DNA from: Gorsachius magnificus
Lineage: Eukaryota; Chordata; Aves; Pelecaniformes; Ardeidae
Length of the DNA: 64,000 nucleotides
Direction: 5' to 3'
NCBI GenBank assembly: GCA_034008185.1
Contig: CM067109.1
Location: 36,674,885-36,738,884 of the forward strand
The notes under the pieces were generated by a model. It searched no databases and was not told the DNA's origin. It saw only the letters and a list, made by a program, of their open reading frames with translations. Positions 1-35,469 of the stretch are shown here, piece by piece; within the stretch, counting starts at the first letter, position 1; each line of letters begins with the position of its first letter. The translations under genes were made by a program, and so were the position numbers.

Positions 1-2900
1 GCATCACTGCTTTCTGGGAATATGAGCAATGATGTGTTGTGATACATAATAATTATAATCATATGGGCCTTGCACAGCACCCCTGCAAAGCAGATTTTTA
101 ACAAAGTCCCTTGTGTGCTCTACCCAGATAGCTCACTTCCAGCACTGAGCATCTCTTCCAACCTTCATCTTGGCTGCGGCGTACCTGGACTTACAGCAGT
201 CGCCCTCTGGGACCATAAGGCATTCAACCTTGTTTACAGTACGTGGATCCTTACTCCATTCTTTAGCTCCCATATAACACGTTTCTTTGTGCAGAGAACA
301 AAGGATAAATCCTTGAGTGTTTTTGAGAAAAGGACTGTCTTTGCTTGTCTCATCAGCACTGTGACTGCGGTACAGCAACAGCCGCTGGGTGTGTCAAGGA
401 CACCTCTGGTGGTTTGGGAAGGGGTCACTGCCGCTGTGCTGGGGAGCAAGCAAAGATGACTCGGTGTTGTACTGGTTAGAAGTGGCTGTGCACCAGCATC
501 GCAAGGAAGAATGAGCAACAACTGTGAAAATACGGTGATGCTAAGAGCCCTGACTGCTAATGTTTAAGAGGAAAACATTTTAAAAGGCTTACAACAGAGA
601 AAAAAAAAAAAATCAGAACGGAGGAAGCTAGAAAAGCTCTGTGCAGCTCTGTGCTCAGCATGACCCCACAACGCAGTGCCGCGGCACAAAGCGGCGCAAA
701 GCCGGCTGCACGGCACGGGGGGCTGGGGCCGGGGCTGGAGCAGGCGGGTGTCCCTGCCGAGGGGGCGAGCCAGGCTTGTGGCGGGGGAGCAGCATTGAAG
801 AAGCACGAGCAGTGGCGGTGCTGCAGCAGGGATGCTCATCGTTAGCGTTTCCTTTTGCTTCGAAACGTGAACGGGGCACCTGCTTTGCCTGGGCTTGGCA
901 CTCGCTTACTTTAAATGGAGCATGAAATACGGTCAGATGCAATGATTCCAAAACAGTTTCAGCTACTCCTGTTTGCAGAGCCACGAAATTTATTACGTTT
1001 TCCATGGGGAAAATCAATAAAATTAAAATAAAAAGTATTGTTTCCACTTCTTTCCTTGAAAGATTCATCCTACAAGGCACTACTGGAGCTGTCAGTGCGC
1101 GAACAGTTGATTTTTATGTAGACATACTGGTAATTCCACCTGCATGTCTTGCGTGAGCAGGTAAGTTTGGTATAGACATAAATGGAAAAAAACGGGCTCA
1201 AGGGCAACTAAATAACAAAATAAGAAAACACTTAATACCAGGTAACATTTAAGTCTTTCATTGAATGATCTTAGCCTTCAGAAAAGATTGGCAGCACAGA
1301 TACAGCAATCAGGAGTGTGTTTTACTTCACATGTGTAGAGTCCACAAGCAGAACTTTCTAAGGCACGTGTAATTTATTTTAGCCAGAAAAGTCCTATTGT
1401 CGGGTTGGGCCCACCCATTTGCAGGAATGGTTCTAGCTGTAACGAAAAATCTGTACCTTACCGTGGGAGAAGGGACATCCTCACAGGGAGCAGTGAGCCA
1501 AAGTGTAGACAAGTCTTTAAAACCATATTCTGTAGAAAAATATTCAGAGAGAAGGCTGCATAATGGACCAGCCATTCACTGGTGCTTAGCGTGGCAGAGG
1601 AGACTTAGCTCCCTGCACTTCTGTCAGCTGCTTGCAAATTCTCTTAGGGGACATCTCGGTTTTTCCAGGCTCACAACTGACAGAGGGCAACAAGGGGAAC
1701 CATTCCCAGGACCTGCCTCGCTGTAAAGAGATTCACAGCAGACAACTGGTTTGCTACCCAGAGTGTTGGACATGCATTTTGCTTCCTTCTAAGATATTTT
1801 TCTGGTTTGACTGGCCGGTTTTGCTCTGTTTGGCCAAGCGAGCAACTGATTTTTATGTCTGGATGAAAGTGTCTGGTTCAGCAGTCTGCAAACATGCCAG
1901 TGCAGTGACTTCTGCATTCCTGTTTCCATACCTGCTGGTAACACGAAGCTTGCATATGCAATAGTCTTGCAGTCTGGGAGGGAGATCCTTTGCGCTGGTT
2001 TGCTCTGTGCACTTAACGATTGCTCTCCTTTTTTTTTTTTTTTTTTTGAAGATTTTACTGGTTTCTTCCAATACACCTTCCAGTGTGCACTGTGGAAACA
2101 AACAGGATGCTGGCCTCCAGGTAGGCAGAATGAGTCTTTGGAGCCCTCTCTGCCACAAACCATACAAATACACACTTTAATTAGCATCAGAACCAAAATC
2201 CAGGATTCCCTGGGGAAGTGTCCTCATGCTGATATTAGAATATCAGGCCAAGAAACAGAACAGCAGTGGATGGTGGATCCATTTATATAACAACAGCACT
2301 TCTCACTGTATTTTTGTGGAGTTAAAATTAATCAACTCCTGCTAGTTTAAGCATTACAATATTAGGAAATGCCAGAACAAAAATTGTTTGAGCAATCCTA
2401 ATTCCACCTCCACCCCCCCACACACCCACTCGGCACCTAATGAGCCTGCATGGTTTTTGATTACCCTTTCAGGTACCATTTTCTGGGCTCCTTAGATAGT
2501 AAGGAATGCACAAAACTAGCACATCTGCCTGTTTCCTTCCCCTTCCTGATTTTTTTTAATGTTACTGCGTTTTAGTGGAACTTGACAGAGGGACAGCCTT
2601 CTCAGAACCAGCTAAGTTCCTACAGTTTCATGAAAATCTGTCGCTGGAGAGAGAGAAGCTATTAGTCCCCCAGCATAGAAAACCGGCAGTGTCAGCAGCA
2701 AGCGGATAATCCATGCATCAGGGAGATATTACCAATAACCCAACCGTGATGAAAGGTTGCAACTTACTCAACGCTAGTCAACCCATAGGTGTACCCTTAA
2801 GATATCTGGCTTCTTAGTGCGGCAGCTCAGGACGTCTTATTCCCTGCGTCTTTCAGTGCACAGCAGGGGAAAAAGCAGCCTTTCACCCTGTCTCTGTCTC
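1..2900. other. gene-free flank
   Basis: I see no gene here. Open frames are short, unsupported by splice sites, and unlike any family I recognise. The stretch holds a poly-A run near 600-613, a poly-T run near 2029-2048 and a C-rich patch near 2400-2420. These homopolymers could be tails of old retrotransposons, but no diagnostic body is visible next to them. Confidence 0.5.
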
Positions 2901-2929
2901 CAGCAGTGATGAAGTCTCTGAAGCTTCAA

Positions 2930-4140
2930 CCAAGTGCAAGAACTGGCCATCTCACTATTCAGGAAAAAAGGAGACATATCAGCAGACCAGCTTGGGTAAA
3001 TAGGGAACTGTGGCAGAACTCCAGTGCAAAAGAAGAGCCTATGGGAGACAGAAGCAGACATGGGTACAAAGGAGGAATTTAGAAACATTGCCTGGGCCTG
3101 TAGGGATGGTGTCAGGAAAGCCAAAGCTCAGCTGGAGTTTCAACTTGCATGTCAAGGGTAACAAGAAGAGCTTCAACTACTAAATCAGTGGTAAAAGGCT
3201 GAACAAGGAAAATGGTAGATGGGTACTGAATAGGCTGGGTGATTTAGTAAGAGTGGATACAGACAAACCTGGGGAACTCAATGCCGCTTTTAACTTAATC
3301 TTCACCAGCAAGGTCTCCTGGGCCTCTAGGTCTGGGATTCACGGAGGGGAAGGACGACCATTAGTGGATGAATTGGGGATTGATGGAGAAAACTTGATTC
3401 ACACAAGTCCATGGAACCAGAAGGGCTGTGTGCAAGGATGCTGAGAGAGCTGGCTGATGCCACAGCAAGGCCACTTTCGATCATCTATGAGAGGCCATGG
3501 CCAACTGGAGTCCCTGCCAACTGGAGAATTGTTGCACCTATATTCAAAAAGCACTTAAAGGACAGCCCAGGCAACTGCAGGTTGTCCAGTCTCACTTCAA
3601 TCCTGGGAAAAAACATGAACCAAGTTGTCTTGGATGATATTTCTGGACACATGAAGGAAAAATAGGCAACTGGGAATAATTGGCTTGGTTCACTGAGGAT
3701 AAATCATACCAGGTGAACCTGCCTGACTGCCTTTTTTTTGATAAAATAATGGGATTTGTGTGTGGAGGGTGAGCAGTGGATGTCATTTACCATGAGTTTA
3801 GCAACATTTTCAACACGGTGTCCCACAGTGTTCTTGTATCTACGTTAGGACATTATGGTCTGGACAGGTAGCCAACTGGATTGGTAAAGTACTGGTTGGA
3901 TTGGGTCAGAGGGTTGTGATTAATGAGTTGTACTCTATCCGAAGGTTGGACTGCGGCCTCTATCTTAGGACCGGTCCAGCAGTAGAATGGGTTGCCCAGA
4001 GAGGTTCTGCAGGCTCCATCACTGGAGGTTTTCAAGACCAGGTTGAGCCCTAAGCAAACTGGTCTGACTTCATTGCTGACCCTACTTTGAATAGACCTCC
4101 TGAGGTCTCTTCCAACCTGAACGATCCTGTAATTCCTACC
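2930..4140 (+). mobile_element. CR1 LINE, 5'-truncated, degraded
   Basis: This is an old non-LTR retrotransposon of the chicken repeat 1 class in plus orientation. The first kilobase resembles the reverse-transcriptase region of CR1 ORF2 with many stops; 3411-3665 still reads as a CR1-like stretch including the segment NWRIVAPIFKKHLKDSPGNC. The last part (about 3975-4135) matches the CR1 3' end: a 'gttgcccagagaggt' motif, then 'gaggtctcttccaacctg', then a short tail ending 'gatcctgtaattc'. The join near 3950-3975 looks like an internal deletion. No intact protein remains. Confidence 0.75.
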
Positions 4141-6480
4141 ACAAGTGCTCGATACTGGAAAGCTGCTTTGGATGCAGAATCCTCTCCCAACACTAAGTTG
4201 TTCCACACCCATTTTACAACCAAGGTACAGAGACTTCAACTACCCCATTGCTGAAAACCTTCTTTCACATACCTACTCTCTCAGCATTTCCCTCCCTGGC
4301 AGAAAACAAACACAGGTTTTTTGAGGTTGGGTTTTTTTTTTTCACAGTGGTGACTGTTCAGTGTGTTATCACATATGCTCACACACGAGAGACCACAGGT
4401 ACCTCAGTACAAGTACCTACAAAGCAAGAAACTGCTTAACTGAGAAGCACCTGTGACATCTGGCTTAAGCTGCCAGTTCCTAAAAATAAAAGCCAGGACG
4501 AAAAGAGGGTATAGGGTGTGCTGAGGTGTGGGGAAGAGAGGCTGACACTGGGGAGAAAGGGACTGATGGAGATGTATCAAGCAAAAGCAGAGAACCAGGA
4601 GAGAATGAGGAGGTGCAGGGCAGATGGGGCCATTCTCCTTCAACACTAATCCTATTGCTGTCCTTGGTGTGCTGCCAGTAACAAGTGGTGCCCTTGTTCA
4701 TGGGAGACTTGGTGTAGAGCAGAGGAATAGAGTTGCCCAGAGCTGCTCTGAGTGCTCTTAGCTCCCTGAAGCCCCAGACTAGTCCTCACAGGGTATGTAC
4801 AGCAAGGCAATACACCTAGGAGAAGCAAGTGGGGAAAAAAAAAATAAAAATTTCCTCCCCAGATGCGACTTACACAGATTCCTCTGATTATTCTGGTCCA
4901 AACAGCAAAGCAGTTCTCTCTTGCTGGAGTTGTCCTTTTCCCTTTCTGTGGCCTTGCTTGACACATACTTTCTGATGTCTGCACCCAAAGTGACAGAGTT
5001 AGCATAGACAGCTTCTCCTTCACTGTCCAGCTACAACTCACTCCTGGACCCTATTTCAAGTAGAAAACAGCACACCATATTATCTTCACATCAAAAATAA
5101 TGCAGAAAGGGGATAAAAAAGGCAGTCTTGATTCTTGTCTGTTTTACAGATATGTGCAATTTCAGCTTTTCATGTATTTTACTGGCAAAATGGACAGCAG
5201 AGAGCAGAAGCAGTAAAGGTATTTCACACGGGAACCTGGTTTCTGCCAGCATTATTCAGACTTCTTTGATGATAACACAGATTTTTTGAGCTGATAAAGG
5301 AATGGGCACAGTAGACAGATCATGTGGACAGAGCCCCAGGGAAGTTCATTTTCATACAGGCTTGCCAATAGGAGAGACCAGGGAGAGGCAGAAATGATGG
5401 CCCTCCTGGGAGGAGGGCACTCCCTGCTGGGTCCTTCTGCTGTCCCGTACACCTGGACCTCTTTCTAACGCGTTGATGTACAAGTTCCTCCCCATGTGAT
5501 GGGTCAGGAGGGCAGTTAACTGATGTGCACAACCCAGGCCACAGACTGTCTCTTCAGAGCAAGGCAGAAGTTGCTGTGCATGAGCCTGCAGCATCCAAAC
5601 AGCAGCGTCTTTGTCACAGTATAAGCCAGGCAAACCGGCCGGTTTTAGGAAGGCCAATCACAAATTACCTTGATAGACCCACTTGCTGTTACTATATGTC
5701 AACCCCCAATTCCAGCTGAGAGAGACTGGAAGGCACAATCTATCAGTCAGTAAAGCTTGCTCACTAGTACAAACAACCCATGCTTCTCTCTATACTGCAA
5801 CAACAGGCTCAACTTGGGGTTGAAACGGTTTCCTCTCCCTCCTTCCCCTCTGTCCCCACCCCCCTTCCCATTCCCTATACCCCCCCACTCCCCCAACATG
5901 GAAAGTTTTAGCTAAAATTGTTCACGAGAGAATACTTGCATGCGGGATAGCCCTCCCTATCCAGTCCTCCAAATATCTCCAAAGCATTTGAAATAAAGCC
6001 CTTCTCACAGTAGATGACCCCAGCCTCTGCCTGTTGTGCTCTTAGCAGGTTGTGGTGAGGAACAACACAGGGGTTTCAAACAGCTGAGCACGCGGTGATC
6101 TGGTGGATGCTGCGCCTTGGAGCCATCCCTCAGCACTGCTGAGGCCGAGCAGCGGGGCTGCGGTGGCTGTGGGAAGGTGATCAGATCACAGGGTCAGGAG
6201 GAAGACATCCAGCACTACCAATGTCCAACCAAGCTGGCATCATGGGTGTTGCTTAGGTGTAGAGGAAGCTTTTGTTTTGCACTCTTGGCATTTTTCCCTT
6301 GGTGAGTTTTTGAGAGGGAGGTAACAGCTAGTGTGGGTGTCTCTGCACCGGGGGAAGAAGACACTGCTGTCTGCAGCATAATGGCTCATCTAAACCCATA
6401 ACCGAACTCCCACGTCCCCTGCCTGATAAACCCCTGTGGGCCTTAGCATCCTCCCTTTATTCTCCTCGAGTCCCTTTTCT
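4141..6480. other. gene-free stretch with C-rich tract
   Basis: No gene, RNA or recognisable transposon is supported here. The composition is ordinary apart from a CT-rich and C-rich tract at about 5828-5895. Short open frames occur on both strands but none has a recognisable motif or exon-like boundaries. Confidence 0.45.
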
Positions 6481-6484
6481 GCTC

Positions 6485-6624
6485 CAGTAGGCGATCGCCC
6501 TCGGATCGGGCTGCTCCCCCCCCCCCGGAGGCTCCTCCCTGCCGCTGCCGCCGGCAGCTGAAGCGGCCACTCTGGCGCTGCCCCCGGGCGACCCTCACGG
6601 TAGGACGGAGCTGCCAGCGGGCAT
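6485..6624. promoter_or_regulatory. small GC/CpG-rich patch upstream of SLC49A3
   Basis: This short patch is rich in G, C and CpG, with a run of about 13 C near 6513-6526, and lies about 1.1 kb upstream of the SLC49A3 ATG. It is cut off on the right by the tail of a CR1 element. It may be a detached part of the SLC49A3 promoter island or a promoter for a gene leaving to the left. No transcription start can be read from the sequence. Confidence 0.3.
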
Positions 6625-6625
6625 T

Positions 6626-7332
6626 CATAGAATCATTGAATCGTATAGGTTGGAAAGACCTTGAAGATCATCAAGTCCAGCCGTTAACCTAACACTGCCA
6701 CCCCACCACTAAGCCATGTCCCTATGAAAAGGGGATCCTAGTAGAGAAGATGTCGCTTAAAACGTGCTCACTATTGTCTATCGTACAAGTTCTTGATAAG
6801 AACCCGAGAAGTTGCCTTGAGAACCAGCTAACACCGACCCTGCAGTTTGGGCAAGAACCAAGGAGCAAGTAAGCCTGCGCACGAACAGGGGGTTACTAGT
6901 GGTGACGAAGTGGTCCTCCATCCCCCACGACCCCCGCGACCACCACCAGGAGACACTGCGCAAGCGCAGTTGGGAGGAGTTTATGGAAACGACTTCTTGC
7001 GGCTAATTTTAATACGAAGCCGGGACAAGTCATGCATATGTATAGGTGCATTTGGGAATCTCATGTATATGTAACACTTTGTAGTATAACTTCAAGGCAA
7101 GCTACCACACACGCGCGCATGACTTTGGGGGACTACCCGCCGTGCTGCCCAGCGCTGAATAAACACACCTACTTTACAACCTTACAGATTGTGGAGTCCG
7201 TTTTCCGCACGTCACCTAAGCACCTCAACCACCCGTCTTTTAAATCCCTCCAGGGATGGGGACTCCACCACTTCCCTGGGCAGCCCGTTCCAATGCTTAA
7301 CAACCCTTTGGGTGAAAAAGTTTTCCGTGGTG
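6626..7332 (-). mobile_element. CR1 LINE 3' end, split by a solo LTR
   Basis: The plus strand begins with the reverse complement of a CR1 tail ('atagaatcattgaatcg', then 'aggttggaaagacc') and runs into CR1 body. The CR1 text stops at 6724 and resumes at 7215 ('cacctcaaccacccg', then 'cttttaaatccctccaggg'), ending near 7330. The intervening 490 bp are an LTR inserted later. The element is a minus-strand 3' fragment of about 220 bp in all. Confidence 0.85.
6725..7214 (+). repeat. solo LTR of an endogenous retrovirus
   Basis: The 490-bp segment begins TGA and ends TCA, interrupts a CR1 element, and is flanked on both sides by CCTA (6721-6724 and 7215-7218). That is a 4-bp target-site duplication, typical of gammaretrovirus-like integration. 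A polyadenylation signal AATAAA at 7158-7163 gives plus orientation, the same as SLC49A3, whose start codon is about 470 bp downstream. No internal retroviral sequence remains, so it is a solo LTR left by LTR-LTR recombination. The family name cannot be assigned from sequence alone. Confidence 0.85.
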
Positions 7333-7687
7333 CTGTTGCCGGTGTTGTTTTAACGACACAGCGGGGGAAAGAAAGGCGTTTCCTCCCCCGAGCGCCGTAG
7401 CAGTCCCGTTTCGGAGCACCGGGCTTTTCCCCTCCGCCGAACGCGACGGGGCAAACCCAGCTACGGGCGGCCGGCGCCGGCCCGGGCCCAGCACCCGCGG
7501 GGAACGGCTGTCGCTCGGATCCGCGCGGCTCCCGGCTGCGGGCGGCAGGGGCTGGCGTGGCCGGGGCCGCCCCGGGGAGGCCGGCGAGCGCGGCGGGGCG
7601 GGGCAACGCCCAGCCGCGCCGAGCCGAGCCCAGCCGCGCCGTGCCCGCCGCGCCGTTCCGAGCCAAGCCGAGCCGAGCCGCGCCGCG

Positions 7688-30362
<22,675 letters not shown>

Positions 30363-32200
30363 CCAGGCCAAAAAGGGGATGCCAAGGGCCCAGTAAGGGA
30401 AGGACTCAGGCCTCTGGGCAGGGACCATGACAGCAAATGCTCAGCTGGCACACTGGGATATCTGGGCCCTGTTGCACTGCAAGCAAGGGCTAGAGCAGTG
30501 TCACTGGGGCACTTTTGCTGTGTTTACCGCAATCTTGTATTTATTTGTGAGTTCAGGCTGTAAGAAAGGCTGTGCTGCCAGGAAGGTCAAAGTGGGATTG
30601 GACAACTATGCAGGTAACGAGGATTTTTAGCTGACTTGATTCAAGCTAAAGAAATGTTGCAGAGAAGAAAAGCATCATATTTCATCCATTTTTTCATTTC
30701 CATATACTTGGATCAGGAATGAAGCTTTCAGAGGGGTGGAAGCCATGCCTATCACAAACCTATTGGAAAACTTCTGTTTAAGGACTGTGGTTCTTGTACA
30801 GCATAACAACTCTTCCACTCTAAGGTTCGACCTAATTATGCCTCCTGGCTAACGGGTGGTAGAAGCTAGAGTATCCTTCCATTGCAGCAGGGAAGTGTGG
30901 GTATGTGATCTGTAGTGCAGGTCTCTTACAATGAGCTGCTTTGCCCTCTCCTACAAACAGGAAAAGAAAAGCCCTGCCTGCAGTGCTGCCTGTAAAAGAA
31001 AATAGCAGTAAGCAGCAGAAGTTAAATATGGCAGCATTCCTCACCCTTCTGATCCCCTGCCAGATGCTGAGACATTGAGGATAAGCTTGTTTTACTTGGG
31101 CTTCTGTTGTTTCTGGACTTCTGCAATTCCAGTGGTTTAAGTTTTCCACAAGAAGATGAACCCGCTGGTGCAAGATTAGGGTAGTGTACCATCCCCAGGC
31201 CAAGTCATTCTCTCCTAGAAGGGAACACTGAGAGCGCAGCTCACTTTCTTGGGAATGACATGGTAGTGCCTGGTGTGGTGGAAGCCAGAAGGAGAACTGG
31301 CAAAGCTGACCACTTAGAGAATGCAGGGACCTGCCATAAGCTTCTGCAGATGATAGGGGCTTTTGGGGGAAGACCAAGTACGAAACAACATCAACAAGCA
31401 TCTTCTAGTTCTCTCTGCAACTGACAGCTGTTCTTCAGCGTCAGAAGAGATGGGTAGTGACACAAAATATCCCATCTGGAGTTGAGTTACCCTAACAATG
31501 GTAATGGGTACAACTGGAGTTTTCATTTTACGGTACATCCACAGCAGTCCAGTGTCCTGCTTTGATGTTCAGGTCTAGATGTACAACCTGAGAGCTTTTT
31601 ACCATATAGTATTTCAGTGGTAAAAAAATGAGATAGATGGGACTTGATGATGCTTCATACAATGTGACTTGCAAGGGGATCTGAGTACCTGCTGATTAAG
31701 GGAACTTGATGCAAATTGGAACTGTGACTGGCTTTGTCCAGTCCATCTACAGGAGGATCTTAAAGGACGCACTTTCCCTGAGGAACACTGTACAGAGGAG
31801 CTCTCTCAGTGGCTGAATTCTCTTCCCCATTAGCAACTGGAAATCTCCTTTGTAAAAGACCTAGCTGCAATCTTCTAGGGAGCCTGCTAGTTCCTACAGC
31901 TCCAGCCTTGCTCTCGCCAGTAGGCACTGATGTTTGTCAAAAGGAGCAGGAAGGAAGTGTGAAACTGAGGTAAAACAAGATCAATTTTGACCTATCAGAG
32001 GAATGAGATTAGCTGACTTGCAAAACTAGCCAGTCAGTTCTGCAGCCCTGGACCTAATACACCAGACAGATTAACACCAAAGTTACCTGCCACTCTTGAG
32101 TCCTACTGTACTGGGAAGCAAGAAGCACTTGGTACTTTATAATTTTATATATTTACAAATGCTTATGTTTTTTAATAAAGGGTGGTTTAAGAGAAGATCT
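30363..32200 (+). other. SLC49A3: probable SLC49A3 3' UTR with polyA signal
   Basis: After the stop codon there is no coding signal for 1.8 kb. A canonical AATAAA lies at 32174-32179 in an A+T-rich setting, which would put the transcript end near 32195. A 189-codon minus-strand open frame at 30832-31401 has no family marks and I treat it as chance. The end point is an inference from the signal alone. Confidence 0.5.
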
Positions 32201-35200
32201 TTTCTCACTATGTTAAACTTAAAAAAGTATTTTATAGATTCAAGGCTGCATCAGATCTGCTGTGTAGCACAAATCAAAAGTCTCCATATTTGCCAGATGT
32301 GCATTAAGTTGTGCTCAAAATGATGATGTGAAGTGGTATCTCGGATCCTTGAGATGACAGTGTGAAATTAGCTGTAGGTTAAACTACAGTTAGCTCTATT
32401 TTGAAGGATAGGTTAAAGGAGTGAGGAAATACTGCTAGCAAATGTCTCCAAAATCTGCTGTTGCCCTGGTCAGAGTCTGCCTTGCACCAGCTAAGACAGT
32501 CTTATCCTTGTCCAGGCATTTAAAAGAGATTTGAAAGGGGAGACTTTTCTCTCTGCATCAGAGATACACATGTGTGAGGCTAATTCTGAATTCCTAATGT
32601 GTAGTGGAGCAGACTGTTCCTCCGCTATACGGTTCGTCATACCCTAGCAGCATGCCACAGAGGCATGATGGCACTGCTAACAGTGAGGCCAGGTAACTTG
32701 CACAAATACCTGCCTTGCACGATCAGCTGTTTCTGCAGGCTCAGCTAACTTCACATTCTGTCTTTAGAACAAAAGAGGCTCAAATCTCTGCGATAGTCTG
32801 TAATTACCACCATAGCTGAAGTCAGCTTACTGCTGTACACTTTCGTCGTCAAGGCTGCATAACTGGTCTGTCTCTCACGTTTAGATGTGCCTTTCCCTGG
32901 AAAGTCTATGGAAAGCGTGAAGCTGAAATCTGAGCAGGACAGAGATTTTGCTGTTACGGCATGGGCTGGGTGTGCTGGGGGGGTGGATCCATGTCCTCTC
33001 CCTGCCAAAGGAGTGGTCTGGCTGCCTTAACAAGCCGCCTGTGATCCCAGTAACCCCAGCAGAGGCCTCTACAGTAGGTCTGTAGGGGTCACTGGAAAAC
33101 TGGTACTGCGGAAAACCTCCTGCAAAGGTCCTGGCTGTGGTCTGGTCTCACTCAGAGGCCTTCTGCTTTTGTAAAGCCAAAGAAGAGGGACGTAACGGTC
33201 AGCTAGCTGTTCCCATCACAGCTGTGGATCCTAGAGAAGCCCTCTGACACAGGAATACGCATTGTTGCCATCCTGCACACAGCTGGGGCCAAGACAGCAC
33301 TTCTGTTGCAAGAAAGGTTGTTCCTCTTGCACAGCAGTCAACTCCTGAGGCCCCTGGAGCAGCTCAGTCCAAAGGCTTTCTGCAGGACACTATAATCGCT
33401 AGAGCAACTCTGCTTGGTGAGATACACCTGCACGCTTCCTGCAGCCCCTCAGAACAGCCAACTGCCCTCTTTCTGAAGCCTCCCCTGGAGATGCATGGAG
33501 CTGGCAGAGGAAGGTCAAGTTCCCACAAGCCTGAGGTGAGGTATGCTGAAGTCTGAAGGCCAAGCAGGTCTTCAGGTGCCCACCCTGTCCTGTACTGGCC
33601 AGATTTGACTGTAAGTACCAGGAAGGCAAAAGGGGCAGGGGCTGTACTGGAGAAAAGCAGCCCCAGGGATGCTCCTGTGAGTACAGCCGCCTCACTGGAA
33701 ACCTCTAGAGAGGCTCAGGTGAGATCCTTTGTGCTGCCATGGAATGAGTTGTCAGCGTCCGGTAGTCCCATGCTGCACCTCTCACAGGGGGCAGCAGACA
33801 TATCGGCAAAGTCCACATTGCCTCCACACAGGTATTTGCACACTCGTGCAGGTAGGTCTGCCTCTAAAGGATTGGGTCACCCTGGTTGGAGTTAGGGTGG
33901 AGGTTGTCTACACTGTAACGCCCCCAAAACGAAACAAAAACTAACATTGGTGCTGTCTTTTTAGGTAAGTAAGAGCAGACATGTCATCAAAATGTTAAAA
34001 AAATATCCCGGGAAACTTTAAGGCAGAAGATACTTTTTGTTCCTTCAAAAGAAAGAAAATACTGTAGAAAAAAAACCCCAAATCTCTGTATAAACTGCAT
34101 AGATATAAAAATATTGCAGTGATTGGAGCTGGCAGTGGAAGTAACACATCATGAAAAAAACTTAATTCTGGCAATGGCTGGAGTATCCATTCTGTCAGCT
34201 GTTATTGCCCCTTTTTGGGACCACTGTGTTCAAACACCTTTAGCCCTGAGCAAAGAGACTCAGTAACAGGTTGAAAGTTGAAAGCAGTTATACTTTGGGG
34301 CTACAGAAAACCTTCTTGTGCTTCATGCATTTCTGAGATTCTTATTTTCTTCCAACCCCCAGAGCCTCAAGACCTGTTGTCCACTTCTCACCTTCATCTA
34401 CACCTCTCTTTGGATCAAGTTTGTCACAAGGACTCCATGGCCTAGCAATGAAAGCAAATGGTATTTTAGCTTTCTGGAGTTCTGTGAGGCTGCAGCTCGT
34501 CAGAGGAGCATAAAGCAGCAGCTAGCATGTCCAAGTTCTGCTCGATACTCTGCAGTCTTAAACACCAAAAGCAACCAGTGCTTTAAAACTCCCCAGGGCA
34601 TTTTTATTACGTTTAAAACAAGTGGCCCTACTCACAGCTGCAACGTGTTCATGTGTGTGCCTGCTTTGTAGGCAGCTCCTTTAATAATTTTGGCGTAAGC
34701 CAGATGGTGGTATAGGATGAAAGAAAATATATCGTGGAACCACATGTGCTACAAAATGGGAATAAAACTAGATTTTTTGGGAGATTTTGTGGAAAGGGAT
34801 CCCAGAAGTGTGGTAGGAAAACTATTAACTAGCTGAAACATCTATTACAGTACTTTCTGCCTGGACACATTTCCTTCAGGTATGCCCTCTGTGATCCTAC
34901 TTCAGGAACTCTAGGCTTTATTAAAAAATGATGGATAGTACTGGCATTATTTAATTGGCTACATCATGTTTCTGTAATAGAGTGATTTAATCAAGTGCAT
35001 CACCCTGGAGAAAGAGGGAGTAACACAGCATGCCTGGAGGAAGACACCCTGTGGAAACTTTGCTTCATCCTGCCTGTTCTGCCTTCTCTGTTAGTTTTAA
35101 AAAGTTATTCGTAACACCTGCACCACATTCTCTGAGGAGCATTCAGAGGTATTTGGGGGCCTTGAAACAGATTTAGGGAGTGTACTGTGACAGGATTGGA

Positions 35201-35460
35201 GAAAACTGGGGATGTTCAGGTGGGATGTGGGGGTAAATGGGGGCACCCCAGAGCAGCGTTTAGGCTGTTTTGGGCTGCGGCATGCGAGGGGGTTGGGGGA
35301 GAGCTGTTGAGGAAGGTCTGGTGGGGGGAAGCTGTTGGGGGTGTTTTGGGGCCCTGGGACAACTCTGGGGCCTTTGAGGTTAGTCAGGCAGGGATTCAGG
35401 TCCCTGAAGACGAGACTTCGGGGGCCTCAAGGAGAGCTCTGGGTGTTTTTCTGGGGGCGA
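32200..35460. other. gene-free stretch
   Basis: I find no supported gene, RNA or transposon in these 3.2 kb between the inferred end of SLC49A3 and the next CpG island. I looked for EF-hand exons because the myosin light chain gene MYL5 neighbours SLC49A3 in mammals, and saw none on either strand. Confidence 0.45.
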
Positions 35461-35469
35461 TCGGGCCGG

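Noticed and set aside
30832..31401. 189-codon minus-strand open frame downstream of SLC49A3
   Set aside because: No recognisable domain; lies antisense in the likely 3' UTR; composition resembles surrounding non-coding DNA.
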